A stretch of 64,000 bases of DNA, taken from the NCBI GenBank assembly GCA_963580285.1, contig OY757010.1, positions 75,434,858 to 75,498,857 of the forward strand, read 5' to 3'. Source of the stretch: Lucinisca nassula (taxonomy: Eukaryota > Mollusca > Bivalvia > Lucinida > Lucinidae). Of this stretch, positions 10,612 through 21,595 are shown piece after piece. The translations under genes and the position numbers were made by a program. Below the pieces are notes generated by a model, which was not told the origin of the DNA, did not search any database, and worked only from the letters and a program-made list of their open reading frames with translations. Numbering within the stretch: the stretch's first letter is position 1; each line of letters begins with the position of its first letter.

Positions 10612-10756
10612 CATTGACGTTTCATCAGAAAGCCTCAGAGAACCCTCAGATTGACCCAAATCAACTTTTGCTACAATAAGTAATTGTAGCAAGAGTGGAT
10701 ATAGGCCAATTTGAGGGCTTGAGGTGGTGGAGGTTCTGTTGAAACATCCATGTCCT
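10612..10756. mobile_element. Palindromic element W
   Basis: ggacattgacgtttcatcag ... tgctacaataagtaattgtagca ... tgttgaaacatccatgtcc form a long imperfect inverted repeat. I see only this copy. Confidence 0.5.
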
Positions 10757-10935
10757 CTGATTATACATGTATTTAGGGGATAACAATACTAAAAATTGTC
10801 ATTAAGGGAGGAAATAGGCAGTTTTACCTTCGGAAAGTTTGTTTTACGGCGACGTAAAGCGGAATTTGCGACGACTTACCTCCCAAAATGACAATTTTCA
10901 ATACAGTTATCCCCATTCTTATGCAGTAATTTAGT
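10757..10935. mobile_element. Palindromic element V
   Basis: Arms ggggataacaatactaaaaa then ttgtcattaagggagg, and acctcccaaaatgacaattt then tcaatacagttatcccc, face each other across about 70 bp. Confidence 0.55.
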
Positions 10936-11094
10936 TGTGTTGTTAAAATTGTACTATTTTTCTCAAAGCGGCAAGCGCTGTAAGCTGAGTAAAACCAAAT
11001 GTTACCCAATGTGAAGCGACGTTACATTATCACGTCGGGTTTCCGATACTATATTTCTTGATATAATGTCGCGAAATTTTGACGTTATCCAGTC

Positions 11095-11600
11095 CATCAC
11101 GAAAACACACCTATATACTTTTTATATAGTAGAATTGGGGTATTTATGCTTCAAAATATAGATTGTGGGTACTCGTTAGAACCGCCTCGATGTTTTGTTT
11201 GTTGGATTTGAAGTTTATCGTCCCCGTCAACACTGTATAGGTCATTTTGGAGACGTTGCTTCCAATTTTGTGGGACTTTCACCGAGATGAAATGACATCT
11301 CAAGCCCTGTCGCCCAATGAAACCAATAGGGTTTATAAGCATGGACAGCCCGATCCTCGAAGTGGTTTACCAGTACTCGTGTGCGGTCAGTTTAAGCTCT
11401 GCGTGGAAGCACCATGCAGTCCATCCATTTCTTCAAACCCCGATGGGCGGGGGCTGGAACGGCCTCGGTTCTAACGTGTAACCCTCAATCTATATTTGGA
11501 GCAGAAATAAGAAAACTATCACCAATGTATCATCATTAAATGTTAGGTTTTTAGGCGATAAAGTATACAATGAATTGGTACAGGCGTTTTTTCGTAATGG
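11095..11600. mobile_element. Family A MITE interrupted by a SINE
   Basis: The left half (catcacgaaaacacacctat to gttagaaccgcctcgatg, about 11,190) and right half (cctcggttctaacg, about 11,462, to tacaggcgttttttcgtaat) belong to one copy split inside its central hairpin. Confidence 0.75.
11191..11460 (-). mobile_element. SINE B, near full length, nested in the MITE
   Basis: Antisense: cgtccccgtcaacactgtat, ggtcattttggagacg, tgaaatgacatctcaagccc, caccatgcagtcc and ccccgatgggcggggg in order. The sense element ends GTTGACGGGGACG. Confidence 0.75.
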
Positions 11601-11670
11601 AACATCGCGTTACATACGCAAGGACATTAGAATTGTTAAAATACCGCTAAGACACCAAGGAGAAAGAAAC

Positions 11671-11940
11671 TCATTTCGAAAACAAACCTATACAAATACA
11701 TTGCCAATTTTTTGGCCAAAAATTAGAAATGATAAGATGACAAATGGTGATATTTTTCTTATTTCTGCTCAAAACATAGATTGCGGGGACCCGATAGAAC
11801 CGCCTCGATGAGATGAGTACCCACAATCTATGTTTTTGAGCAGAAATAAGAAAAATAATGTATACCCCCTTAAACCCCAGTTTTACTATATAAAAGTGGG
11901 GTTCAAGGGGGTCAAATTATATAGGCGTGTTTTCGTGATG
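11671..11940. mobile_element. Family A MITE
   Basis: From tcatttcgaaaacaaaccta to tataggcgtgttttcgtgat. The hairpin centre is partly degraded (ccgcctcgatgagatgag). Confidence 0.8.
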
Positions 11941-11949
11941 TCTACATAT

Positions 11950-12098
11950 CTACGCTTTATGGTTCCAGCGTAAAGGCTTAATGAGAATTAGAGAGAATCT
12001 AATTCCATGTAATGTTGGTTGGTGCCTGATGCTCTGTCTCTGGTCGGGCCCATCGGAGTCTTATTGTTGGTTTTCTTTTGCTCCAGCATTTCATTTAT
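11950..12098 (+). mobile_element. Family D fragment (internal)
   Basis: ggttccagcgtaaaggctta, ggttggtgcctgatgctctg and gttggttttcttttgctcc match the middle of the Penelope-like 3' region; the copy stops abruptly. Confidence 0.6.
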
Positions 12099-12427
12099 GC
12101 TTGTAACGTTTGCCTTACTTCGGATGCATTGCCATATGTCGCAAAGCAAAGTTGCCGAGCGAGAAATGCGTCATGTTTCTACTGACTACAATATATCTCC
12201 TCATGCCCTCAGGCCCGTAGAACAAAATATTTAATATCGTAATAAGCGCTTTCGATAAATTCAAGTGACGTTTTATTGTAGTGTAACCTTACAATGTGCA
12301 GGTTGTCTTAAATAAAGTTAGACTTCAATGCCTCGAACCCTTTTGGTACTATGAAAATTTGTTCGAGATAGGGAAAGTTTTAAAGCCCGCAGAGTGCTAT
12401 CATGTTTTCATTATAGTGAAGGTCTAT

Positions 12428-12525
12428 TATGTGTGTGTTTCTTTCCCTTTGATGTCTTGAAAGGGAGGCTTGAGGTAATTGTTTTGATTCCTGATCTTTG
12501 CCTTCACTTTTATTTTACTTGCAGG
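12428..12525 (+). mobile_element. Family D terminus fragment
   Basis: gtttctttccctttgatgtc and ttgattcctgatctttgcct match the last 100 bp of the Penelope-like 3' region. Confidence 0.6.
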
Positions 12526-12551
12526 AGGCATATAGGACATACTTTATTGTT

Positions 12552-12832
12552 ATCAACACGAAAACACGCCTATATAATTTTGACCCCTTTGACCCCTCTT
12601 TATATAGTAAAACTGGGGTTTACAGTGGTAAAACTTGTTTTTCTTATGTGTGCTCTAAAATATAGATTGTGGGTTCTCGTTAGAACCGTTTCGATGAGGC
12701 GGTTCCAACGAGTACCCACAATCTATATTCTGAGCAGAAATAAGAAACATATCACTTTTTTTTCATCTTTAAATTTTCGTTTTTCGGCGGTAAAGTTTAC
12801 AATGTATTTGTATAGGCGTGTTTTCGTAATGA
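12552..12832. mobile_element. Family A MITE, near-consensus
   Basis: From atcaacacgaaaacacgcct to ataggcgtgttttcgtaatg. The hairpin gttagaaccgtttcgatgag / gcggttccaacgag is almost intact. Confidence 0.85.
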
Positions 12833-12951
12833 TAGAATAAAGGTATGTTGTGTTCGCATCCAGGCGATTCTTATGAGTACACACAGGATACGTTTTCATG
12901 TTTCCACAAAAAACAGCCATCGATGTTCGAGGCATCGAAGTTTTAGTGTAC

Positions 12952-13128
12952 CTGTGTAACAGACTGTATTTCCAGGGCCTGTAGAGCCTGCCTAGGGAAA
13001 GCCGTATCATACTGGAGGAAAACTCCTATTTGTCCTGCAGCTGCACCCATGTCAAGCAACCAGTTACGCCCGAGCTTGACATCATGGCATAAAGCGTCTA
13101 TGCTGGTCATTTGAGTAGACATAAAATC
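12952..13128 (-). CDS. Exon 11: GRNWLLDMG and FPRQALQALE block
   Basis: The acceptor tctaaacactag and donor ACAG|gtacac bound 177 nt (59 codons, phase 0/0; codons 432-490). It starts DFMSTQMT, giving YQQ-DF across the junction, and contains KLGRNWLLDMGAAAGQ, FLQYDTAFPRQALQALE and SVTQ. This is an unambiguous family block. The intron begins gtacactaaaacttcg, which is the terminus of a CAGTAGAACTTCG-type MITE starting only three bases past the exon. Confidence 0.8.
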
Positions 13129-13228
13129 CTAGTGTTTAGAAATGAAATCAAGATGATTGCAAGCACGTCATATGTACCAGTCGTGATACATTCAATACAG
13201 ATAAAAAGACTTCAAAAGCGCCCTGTTA

Positions 13229-14962
13229 AATAGAAGTGAAGGCAATTATTAGGAATCGATTTAATTAACCCATCGCTCCCATCAGAGACACCAAAGGGAA
13301 AGAAACACAAACATTAAATAACTAGACCCTAATGGAAACATCAATAGCGGAAAGCCTAAAGAACAGTTACTTTCCCACAAAATGAACAATTGGCTATCCG
13401 AAACAAAAAGATATAAGCGATACAAACACTCAAAGACAAAACATAACGAATATAAATCGCGACAAAAGAACCGCCCTGGAACGGTCAGTGAAAAGAAGCC
13501 CACTGGGGGTGGGGGTCTTAAATCGATTTTACGCGGCCGCAATCTTCGCCCTTGATTCCGTCACGATTTAGACAAATAATTTGGTCAGTCAATTGCTCAT
13601 AAGTGTAATATCTCCAAGAACACAAAAATCAAAACACCAAAGAGATGAAACAACGGTGAGGACTCGACAGCAACAAACCACTGAAATTCTGCAGCAAAAG
13701 AAAACTAACTGTTAGACACAGATGGGCCCAACCAGAGACAGAGCATCAGGTAAAAACCGGCATTAAGTAAGTAAGCCTTTACGCTGGAACCGTCATAGAA
13801 TCTGAGACCTGACTCACCGGCGCGCAATTAAAGCGGGAAGCCAAGTTATCAATCGTGACCGCATGCAGTCTGTCGTATAATATTTATGCTGCACCCAATC
13901 TTTTTATATCGAAGAATGATTTTACAAAATTGGGTACTGAAATCATTGCAAGTATATATTTTTTTTCTGAATTTATTTTCTAAGTCATCATAAAATTCGG
14001 GCTCCGATAGACCCCATTACAGAAGAGATTTAAGGCCAACACTGAATTCCGAAACCAAATCGGAATGACCTCTATAAAATTCAGAAAAGGCCCTGCGCAG
14101 CCCACGACATCGATAAACCTGATTGAGAAGTTAAGTAGTTAACAATTTATTACGAGTGTTGTATCCGGCTACGTGACTAGACACTCTGGCAAACCGAATT
14201 AACTGCGAAATATAAACGCCACAGGATGCCGCACGAGGAACATCACCATCCAAGAAAGTAAAATTTACAATCTCAAAATCAAAACCATCGCATTTATCAC
14301 AAATATTGCAGGGAAAAAAACATCCACAACAGAAAGATGTAAATCCAAACGGGGGGCCACGGTATCAGAAGAATTGCTTTATATAACTGAAGTTCTTACG
14401 GATCAAACCATCGAAATAGGTATTGTCAATGTTTAATAAATCATCCAAATATCTAGAAGTCGAGCCAAAGGCCCAAACGATCCACCCACAACAAAATAAG
14501 AACAGATCAGCCACAAGGGGCGCGCAACCCGCACCCACCGGAATACCTACCATCTGTCTAAATAACGCCAAATACCACGCAAACATCGCCAAGCAGAAAG
14601 GCGAGCCCCCCACCCGCTCCAACTCCCCCGAGACGACCACATAGCACAATGTTATGCTCCCAAGAATTGAAAAAAGCATGTCCTACATTACATGCAAGAT
14701 AGAGGGAGTCTTCCCTATAAAATGTCAATTAAATTAAATCGTTAAGTTTTTATACGATTTGAGGAAGTGTAGCGTAAAGTGTTGAAAAAAATCATACGTA
14801 GGCAGACTTGAAGCACGAAAATGTCTGGATTTCAATTTATCCCTTTGTCACAACATCCTCGGTGGCAGTAAAACATACAGTTAATAATTTAGAAAGTCCA
14901 GTGATGGTACACGAGCTTGAATTTGCAATAAACCGTGCTTTGTATGGTCTTTTATGAAGTTT
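13229..14962 (-). mobile_element. Penelope-like retroelement copy, decayed
   Basis: Antisense order is 3' region D (13,229-13,955), connecting sequence, then reverse transcriptase (about 14,150-14,962), the same order as at 53.4-55.6 kb. Recognisable residues include VGIPVGAGCAPLVADLFLF (motif B) and STSRYLDDLLNID (motif C). Several frameshifts and small deletions are present. It sits in intron 10. Confidence 0.8.
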
Positions 14963-14964
14963 GA

Positions 14965-15197
14965 AAGTACACGCAATATTTGTGTTTATACGAACTTTGA
15001 ATTGAATGCATATATAAGCCGAGAAATGATCGAAGATTTCTTATAGCAACTGTTGCCATATTATACGAATTGTATATGATGATTAACGCATTGACCTCTT
15101 CCCGAAATAATGAGCCGCCTAACACAACTTCAATAGGGTCCATTTTTCTGATAATTTTTTCAAAGAAAAAAAGGTTTGGTATCTTATATAAAGTAGA
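14965..15197. other. Unassigned intron 10 sequence
   Basis: AT-rich; no repeat family or exon signature seen. Confidence 0.35.
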
Positions 15198-15765
15198 AGT
15201 AAAACAAAGAACAGGAATCGATACAATTAACTTAGCTGCTCCTCGTTTGGCACTCAGATTTACGGGGTAGAGCTAGGACTGGTCGACCCAGTGTCAGGAT
15301 AATGTGACTGGGTGTGGTATCATGTAATGTGTCTTGGACATGATACTTCAGTGAGGCAGCACTATAAAAGTTATCATTGAGCTCCCTGTCGCAACCAGAC
15401 ACCGTCGTGATATGACTGAAAAATTGTTGAAAGCGACGTTAAACCCGATTTCATGCACACATGCTCAACTCATCAAAGACACCAAAGGGAAAGAAACACA
15501 AACATGAAGCGACCAGATCATAATGGAAACCTAAACAAAGGAAGGCCATAAGGACAGTTACTTTCCCACAAAATGGCCAAATGGCCATCCATAATAAAAA
15601 GACACAAGTGATACACACAGTAAGTAACAAACAATAACATAAATAAACCACCACAGAAGAACCGCCTTGGAACGGTCAGTGGTTTTCTCAATTCTTTATT
15701 TACAGACGGTAACCCAATTTGCCCATAACCAATCTTCCGTTGGGCCATCTCAAGCCCAATTTAAA
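15198..15765 (-). mobile_element. Family D copy interrupted by a SINE
   Basis: The terminus (aggaatcgatacaattaac, about 15,210-15,238) and remainder (agacaccaaagggaaagaaa to agaaccgccttggaacggtc, 15,478-15,680, and beyond) are separated by the SINE at 15,239-15,465. Confidence 0.65.
15239..15465 (+). mobile_element. SINE with conserved bivalve-type core
   Basis: ggactggtcgacccagtgtc, aatgtgactgggtg, gatacttcagtgaggcagca and gaaagcgacgttaaaccc occur in order. I recognise this core and tail as a widespread bivalve SINE (Meta-domain-like). It lacks a clear tRNA head here and is nested in a family D copy. Confidence 0.7.
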
Positions 15766-15809
15766 TAAATGGTCATCTAAAGCATAACAATGAAAATATT
15801 ATTCAAAAC

Positions 15810-15869
15810 CTGCTGATATGTCTTAAGGTCCCATCTGCTTGCATTCTGGAATAGATCTTTCCAAAATCT
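15810..15869 (-). CDS. Exon 10: 60-nt RFWKDLF exon
   Basis: The acceptor tttccatttcag and donor CAGCAG|gttttg bound exactly 20 codons in phase 0/0, beginning RFWKDLFQNASRW and ending TYQQ. It fits the family block (L)P-D-FW...S-W-L..YEQ, where the following exon supplies the next Asp. The sequon NAS is present. The donor gttttg is the weakest in the model. A solo Penelope-like 3' end finishes about 50 bp away. Confidence 0.7.
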
Positions 15870-16032
15870 CTGAAATGGAAAAAATAAGTAAGAGCATAGT
15901 TGATGTGGCAACATAACAAGTAGCAAAAGTCCATGATGACTCACTCGCATTTGTTATATAATACTGCTTAAGCTTCTATTTGTTTTCCATTCAAAACTAA
16001 ACACGCATATTAAAATTCATGTTTCTATATTT

Positions 16033-16152
16033 GAAGGCAGTGATCAGTAATCGGTACAATTACCTCACACCCACTATTCAAGATATCATTGGAAAAGTAA
16101 CACAAACATAAATTAACATCACTGTAATGAAAACGTCACAGGCGGAAAGCAA
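16033..16152 (-). mobile_element. Degenerate family D terminus
   Basis: Diverged antisense match: gtgatcagtaatcggtacaa and aaaagtaacacaaac. Confidence 0.45.
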
Positions 16153-16540
16153 CGTCTTCAAAATGACAGAAAAAGTGTTGACAGGGACCAATAAATTGTG
16201 GATACTTGTTTTAATTCATCAGAAAAAAGCTCATTTTAGACATTTATGACAGGATTGTCTCAAGCGCGCGTGTTATCCTAATGCCGGGCGCGGCCATAAC
16301 GTAGGTTGAATTATTCTTTCCATATTTACTCAAAGTATTCGGACACCATAACTTCTTACCATACTTTTTCTGAAACTTGAACAAGTACACTTTACAACCC
16401 GATGTTATGTCTGAAAATAGCTGGATGAGTGGCAAATAGTGTAGATCGTGATGAGACACCACATCAGGGTCTACACTCATTAGGAAAACATGTCCGTGTG
16501 AAATAATGGCGTCCAACATGGTGTCAGAAATGAAATATAT

Positions 16541-16746
16541 TAGGTAAAAATCTTTCTTATTTCTGCTTTCATCATAGATTGTAGGTACTCGTTAGAACCG
16601 CCTCATTGAGGCGGTTCTAACGAGTACCTACAATCTATGTTTTTGAACAAAAATAAGGCAGATAATGTTTACCCCCTTACACCCCACTTTCCCCAATATA
16701 AACTGGGGTTCAGGGGTCTTCGTTTCACGGACTTGTTATCGTGATA
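16541..16746. mobile_element. Family A MITE, one end decayed
   Basis: A perfect central stem (gttagaaccgcctcattgag / gcggttctaacgag) has tttcttatttctgctt on the left and an eroded right terminus ending gttatcgtgat. Confidence 0.7.
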
Positions 16747-16749
16747 TGT

Positions 16750-17100
16750 TTGATCAGACCGAATTCACAGTGTAAAGTTCTACGGTATTAAACGTTTCTG
16801 AACGCACAATTCTATTCCCGCTGGGAATGGTGAAGGCATTGTGCGACATATCCATGGAAAGAATTAGAACACGAGGTGAGTGGTCTCTTTTTATTGCAAA
16901 ACCATTCCTCTTGAGAATCGTTGGTCACAGTATGACAATGCTATGATTGATGTATATATTTTTGTTAAATGTCATACTTGCAATAGAACAAATGGCTCAG
17001 TAATCACGTTTCATCTGTCGACGACTTATCTTCAGAAGGGATAATTACAGCACATGCTACCTTAAAAGATATCCCATTTTATTATTATTATTATCATTAT
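16750..17100. other. Unassigned intron 9 sequence
   Basis: No repeat family or exon recognised; a short (ATT)n run near 17,080. Confidence 0.35.
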
Positions 17101-17104
17101 TTTA

Positions 17105-17292
17105 TTTTAACGCTCTGCATGCTGGGTATGTTTTCGGAGCAGACGACATTTTGTAATATTTTTTTCTAATTTACCCAGAAAACAGGATATGAAATCTCAT
17201 GCTCTGTGGAGACAATTGGTACGAAATATCAAGTACTTTTTATGGGAAAAAATAAGTACAATCTGAATAGTTTGTCGTCTGCTGAATAAGCC
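17105..17292. mobile_element. Family Y element
   Basis: Inverted ends gagcagacgacattttgtaa and gtttgtcgtctgctgaata; a second copy is at 18.6-18.95 kb. Confidence 0.55.
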
Positions 17293-17587
17293 AAGAGACT
17301 GCTTTACCCTCGCGATGTCAATCTCATCAATGACAACCCCTCAGGCAAGTCTATTGATAGGTAGACTCAAACATGGACATTCTGGCGTCCAATATTGATA
17401 TCGGTCTACTCTAAATGGAAGGAATTGTCTCCTTAGGAGAAATTTCTGTCTTTGATAGCGTCTCCTGTCAGGGTGGGAGTCGGTGGAGTCATCTGGGCTG
17501 CCTTTCTAGAGAGAAGAAAGACGAAACATGATAATTCGATATCGAGTGGCTGTAACATGGGTCAGTAAATTGAAGCTTTAAGTTAGA

Positions 17588-17935
17588 CCGAGGATTGCGG
17601 CCGCGTAAAATCGATTTAAGCCCCCTCCCCCACCCACAATCCCCTAGGGAAATTCATTTCACTGACCGTTCCAAGGCGGTTCTTCTATCGCGGTTTAGTA
17701 TTGTTATAGTTTGCTTTGAGTGTTTATATCGCTTATATTGTTTTTGTTTTTAAAAGCCAATTGGCCATTTTGTGGGAAAGTAACTGTCCTTTTGGCTTTC
17801 CGCTATTCTGATATTTACATTAGGGTTTATTTATTTCATGTTTGTGTTTCTTTCCCTTTGGTGTCTCTGATGGGAGGTGTGGGTTAATTGTATCGATTCC
17901 TCATCGCCTTCACTTCTATTTTAGTTTTTTTTGTT
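17588..17935 (+). mobile_element. Solo family D 3' region
   Basis: cgtaaaatcgatttaagccc, ctgaccgttccaaggcggtt, tttgtgggaaagtaactgtc, tttctttccctttggtgtct and attcctcatcgcc follow the consensus order to the terminus. Confidence 0.75.
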
Positions 17936-18349
17936 GTTGTTGTTGTCCTCGTTGTTCATGTTTTGTTTTTGTCTCTTCTGATATTATCTTGTTGCTTTGT
18001 TTTTCATGCTCCTATTAGGTTTTCTGAATTTCGAATAACTTTGTAACTTGCAATTATCAGTTACCCCCTGTATATATTGCATTGTAACGCATTGACCTGA
18101 TAAAGATATGCTATCTCAGGACACGTGAGTTTATCACGTCAACGTGACATTGCACTTTTATTAATGAACCGGACTACTGGAAAATGACCAAAAAGTTATT
18201 GTAACTGGGAAAAATGGCAAGATTACTTGAAAAAAGAATATCATAGGAAGAACATGGTCATCTGATACTAAATATATCGACCACCAGAATGCTTGGACGC
18301 ACTGAGGTCCATCAATAACTGACCGTAAATTGCTAATTTAAGAGTGTAC

Positions 18350-18530
18350 AAGGGGATAAACTGATAACTAAAACACCAGATTCGTGTCATTTGATATCAA
18401 GTTTATCAGGCTTGGCTTCGAGACCGCATGTAAAATCGCTCGGCAAGCCTACAGATTCTACAAGCGTTTTAGAAGCCTTGCCTGATAAGCTTGATATCAA
18501 AAGACACCAACCTGGTATTCTCTATTTACA
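18350..18530. repeat. Long imperfect palindrome R
   Basis: Arms catttgatatcaagtttatc then aggcttgg, and ttgcctgataagcttgatat then caaaagacacc, are inverted around a 60-bp loop. Confidence 0.5.
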
Positions 18531-18624
18531 CTGGCCAATGATTTATCATCAGTTGTAGTGCTATACGGCACTTTTGATGATACACTTGAATGTCTCTGAT
18601 CTTGCTAATTTATCTATTACTTTT

Positions 18625-18955
18625 CTCTGGGCTAATTCAGCAGACGACAATTTGTATCTGTCTTCTCTTTTTTAAGAAATGAGTGAGTGAGTGTTTGAAT
18701 TTTACGTCCCACCAACAGCTAAGGTCATACGGAGACGGGACCTCGGTTTAAAGACTCATCCGAAAGTCTGCAGAAGCCCGGGATCGATCCTGCGACCCCT
18801 GGTTTACAAGGCGAGTAGCGTAACCACTACACCACGGAGGCTTCTCTTTTTTAAGAAAACAAAATTGGATTTGACATCTCAAGCATAGGAGACAGTTTGC
18901 ACGAGACGTCAAGTCCTGTTTTCTGATGTCGTCTGCAGACAAGAATAACCGGGAT
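18625..18955. mobile_element. Family Y element hosting a SINE
   Basis: ggctaattcagcagacgaca on the left and gatgtcgtctgcagacaaga on the right match the ends of the 17.1-kb copy in inverted orientation. Confidence 0.55.
18680..18840 (-). mobile_element. tRNA-derived SINE with perfect 18-bp target duplication
   Basis: The minus strand starts cctccgtggtgtagtggtta (A box tggtgtagtgg) and has B box ggatcgatccc about 40 bp later. It ends in gtgggacgtaaaattc plus a short cactcactcact repeat. Both sides carry cttctcttttttaagaaa (18,662-18,679 and 18,841-18,858), an exact 18-bp duplication, which marks a recent, LINE-assisted insertion. Length 161 bp. Confidence 0.9.
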
Positions 18956-19317
18956 GCACAGCGTTAAGGAATGGAATGTCAGTGATAAACAGAATCACGT
19001 CACAGTGTATGATGTGATTATGGTCTATGTTTTCGAACATATCCTGACGGAAATGAGATTATCAAAACGGTGACTAGGTACAACCTCTCACTGGAATACT
19101 TGTAACTCGGGAATGGAATCGTTGGGCCGGGAATCAAATTGCTGGCGACAAGCAAAACGTTGGGGTCTTTACAATCCTACTTATAATACTCGCGGAACGT
19201 GTCTGTTTTACTATTAAAACTTTCTATGTCATGCACCGAATGCCACGAACGATTTTGTCGAGTACCTGATGCATACACATTCATACACATAATGGTAAGA
19301 ACGCCATTTTGTTCTAA

Positions 19318-19862
19318 TCATAATAGAAGTGAAGGCAATGGTCGGGAATCGATACAATTAAGCCACAGCTCCCATCTGAGACACCAAAGGGAAAGAAGCA
19401 CAAACATGAAACCACTAGATTCTAATGGAAACATCAATAGCGGAAAGCCAAAAGGACAGTTACTTTCCCACAAAATGGCCAACTGGCTAGCCAAAACAAA
19501 ATAATATAAGCGATACACTCAAAGACAAACCATAACAAAAATAAACCGCGACAGAAGAACCGCCTTGGAACGGCCAGCGAAACGAATTCCACTGGGGGCT
19601 TAAATCTATTTAACGTGGCCACAATTCTCGCCTCTTACTGTCGCGATTTAGACAAATAAGTTGTTCAGTCCGCATGAAGGCCTCCTAACTCATCAGTGCA
19701 ACATCCTCGTGAACACAAAAATCAAACAACCACAAAGATGACACACCGTTGAGGACTCAACGGCAAGAAACTACTGAAATGCTGGAGCAAAAGAAAACCA
19801 ACAGTTAGACTCCGATGGGCCAAACCAGAGACAGAGCATCAGGCACCAACCAACATTACATA
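19318..19862 (-). mobile_element. Solo family D, long copy
   Basis: An almost complete antisense 3' region, from ggtcgggaatcgatacaatt to agagcatcaggcaccaacca. It has no reverse transcriptase behind it. Confidence 0.8.
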
Positions 19863-19907
19863 AAATTTATTGTTTGTTTCTCGGAGCAAAAGTGATAGAA
19901 ACTATTG

Positions 19908-19975
19908 GCCAGGAAAAGACACACTAATGGCATCAACAGGAAGTGTTACTAACAATGAAAAAAAAAAACAACATA
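19908..19975. repeat. Dispersed repeat X, copy 1
   Basis: The segment gccaggaaaagacacactaa, then tggcatcaacaggaag, recurs at 21,070-21,175 next to a palindromic element. Confidence 0.4.
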
Positions 19976-20200
19976 AACCCATGATGTGCCAAACATCAAA
20001 CATATTCCCCTGGTGCAAAATGGAGTCTACTACCCTATCATATTTTGGACTGGTCAACACGTATTCTGTTGATTTCCTGATTATAGTATTCTACCAAACT
20101 CGTTTGTCTGTGTCTGAACAGGATCTTCTCAGTTTGCCAAGGGTTCTAATTCCAGGGCTGGACACATTTTTGACATCACTTGCAGAATGAATGACGTAAA

Positions 20201-20420
20201 TTAACCCATTTTGTACCGGAAACCCTCAAACGGGTACCCTGGCAAACAGTGCAGGCCCGGATTAGACGCCGCGGAACTGATCAAGGCCCACACTGTTTGC
20301 AATAAGTTCAGCTTTTTTCCAAATCAATTTTGAAGAAAACACAACATGACACCCCTAAATTTTGAAATGGACTGCTCGTATATATAAGGTGGAAGAATCC
20401 ATTTAGTACAAAAAGGGTAA
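20201..20420. mobile_element. Family H2 hairpin MITE with TTAA-type ends
   Basis: Starts ttaacccattttgtacc and ends gtacaaaaagggtaa. It holds the ggcaaacagtgcaggcccgg / ggcccacactgtttgc inverted pair. The TTAA-CCC ends suggest a piggyBac-type MITE. Confidence 0.65.
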
Positions 20421-20927
20421 AGGAAATATAAGCTATATTTATGTTTTTCCAATACGCTTGCGAAGCGAACAAATAGACGTATGACTGCTTGCATGATCTA
20501 CCCCGTTACATGTCTGCAAGCAGCATAGTCTCGCGGGGGCTGCGGCTATACATATAGGTTCATCTAAGCCTTTGGTAAAACTATTTCTTGCACACCAGAC
20601 AAGCAAATCCTCGATTTTACCCTGGGATAGAAATTTATGTTCTGACCCTGGTGTTCCGACCCAGGCAACTAACATTCTATTCAACTGCCGGAACTACTTC
20701 CACACTACTTTTATTTTGTAAGCAATTAACATGTGCGAGCTGTCAAAATTAACTGGCAAAAAAAAAAAAAAAAAACGAAATAAAAAAATAAATAAGAATG
20801 ATAATCATTTGACTAATTTATTGTTAAAGGACACTGAATACAGGACTTTTGTAGGATATCTTATGTCTGTAGTTCTGCTATTTGCTACAAAATAAAAAGG
20901 AAATGTTTGGGAGGTGTTGTGTAAGAA

Positions 20928-21062
20928 AAAGAATCCAGTATGGGGTTCTGTTGTAGATGGGTGCTTCCAACCCTCGGGATGACCGTGCTGAGCGGAACCG
21001 AGGGTCATCCCTCGGTTTGGAAACGCCCATCTACAACAGAACCCCATATCAGATTCTTATAA
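20928..21062. mobile_element. Palindromic element K
   Basis: tatggggttctgttgtagat and atctacaacagaaccccata are exact inverted arms; inner arms ccaaccctcgggatgacc / ggtcatccctcggtttgg are close. A 60-bp piece recurs near 29,285-29,345. Confidence 0.65.
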
Positions 21063-21476
21063 GAAATAGATGCCCAGGAAAAGTCACAATCAAAGACTAC
21101 AGCCTACCAATGGCACCAAGAGGAAGAGTAAATAACAATGAGGAAAACACAAAAAAAAAGAAAAAAAATACGAATCACAAAGAGCACTCTTCCCCACAAA
21201 AGGTGATCAAGGTGCAACAGGCACACGTAATAAAAGTTAAATAATTAATATTATCATATGACATCGCGTCTGAGAGTGTAATAACGCCATGTAATAAATT
21301 TGATAATCCACTAGTGGATTAGATATGCAAATTAGTTAGACACGCCCCGTAACGTTACATGTACGACGTCCTTAACGACGTCGCGTTTTCTAACGGCGGA
21401 ATATTGACATTTTGTAAACAATTCGTGAATAAAATGCGTTTTAAAATGCCATATGATAAATAGCATCTTGCATTCG

Positions 21477-21595
21477 TGCTCATGTATTATTGAATTTATT
21501 AAACTCGTTGAGAAAAAGGGATAAAATGCTCGGCAAAGCCTCGCATTTTATCCCTTTTCCTCAACTCATTTAATAAATTCAATAATACATGAACA
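21477..21595. repeat. Near-perfect palindrome S
   Basis: gtattattgaatttattaaa, ctcgttgagaaaaagggata, then a short loop, then tatcccttttcctcaactca and ttcaataatac. The arms are about 50 bp. Confidence 0.65.

Larger units (their letters stand above)
12318..12952. mobile_element. Family O MITE split by later insertions
   Basis: The left end (acttcaatgcctcgaaccc, about 12,325-12,400) and right end (gcatccaggcgattcttatg to cgaggcatcgaagttttagt, 12,845-12,949) flank a family D piece and a family A MITE. The right terminus is three bases from exon 11. Confidence 0.65.

Noticed and set aside
12394..12840. 148-codon plus-strand open frame
   Set aside because: Runs across a family D terminus and a family A MITE; similar frames appear at other MITE copies.
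13282..13542. Recurring hydrophobic frame (FFCRGLF..LAILWESNCPFGFPL) in many places
   Set aside because: Read from the family D 3' region in every copy, in either direction relative to the RT, with stops at varying positions; it looks like non-coding sequence of the Penelope-like element.
20439..20684. Minus-strand 81-codon frame as a further gene exon
   Set aside because: No family block, no convincing splice sites in phase, and the gene model is already continuous across this intron.
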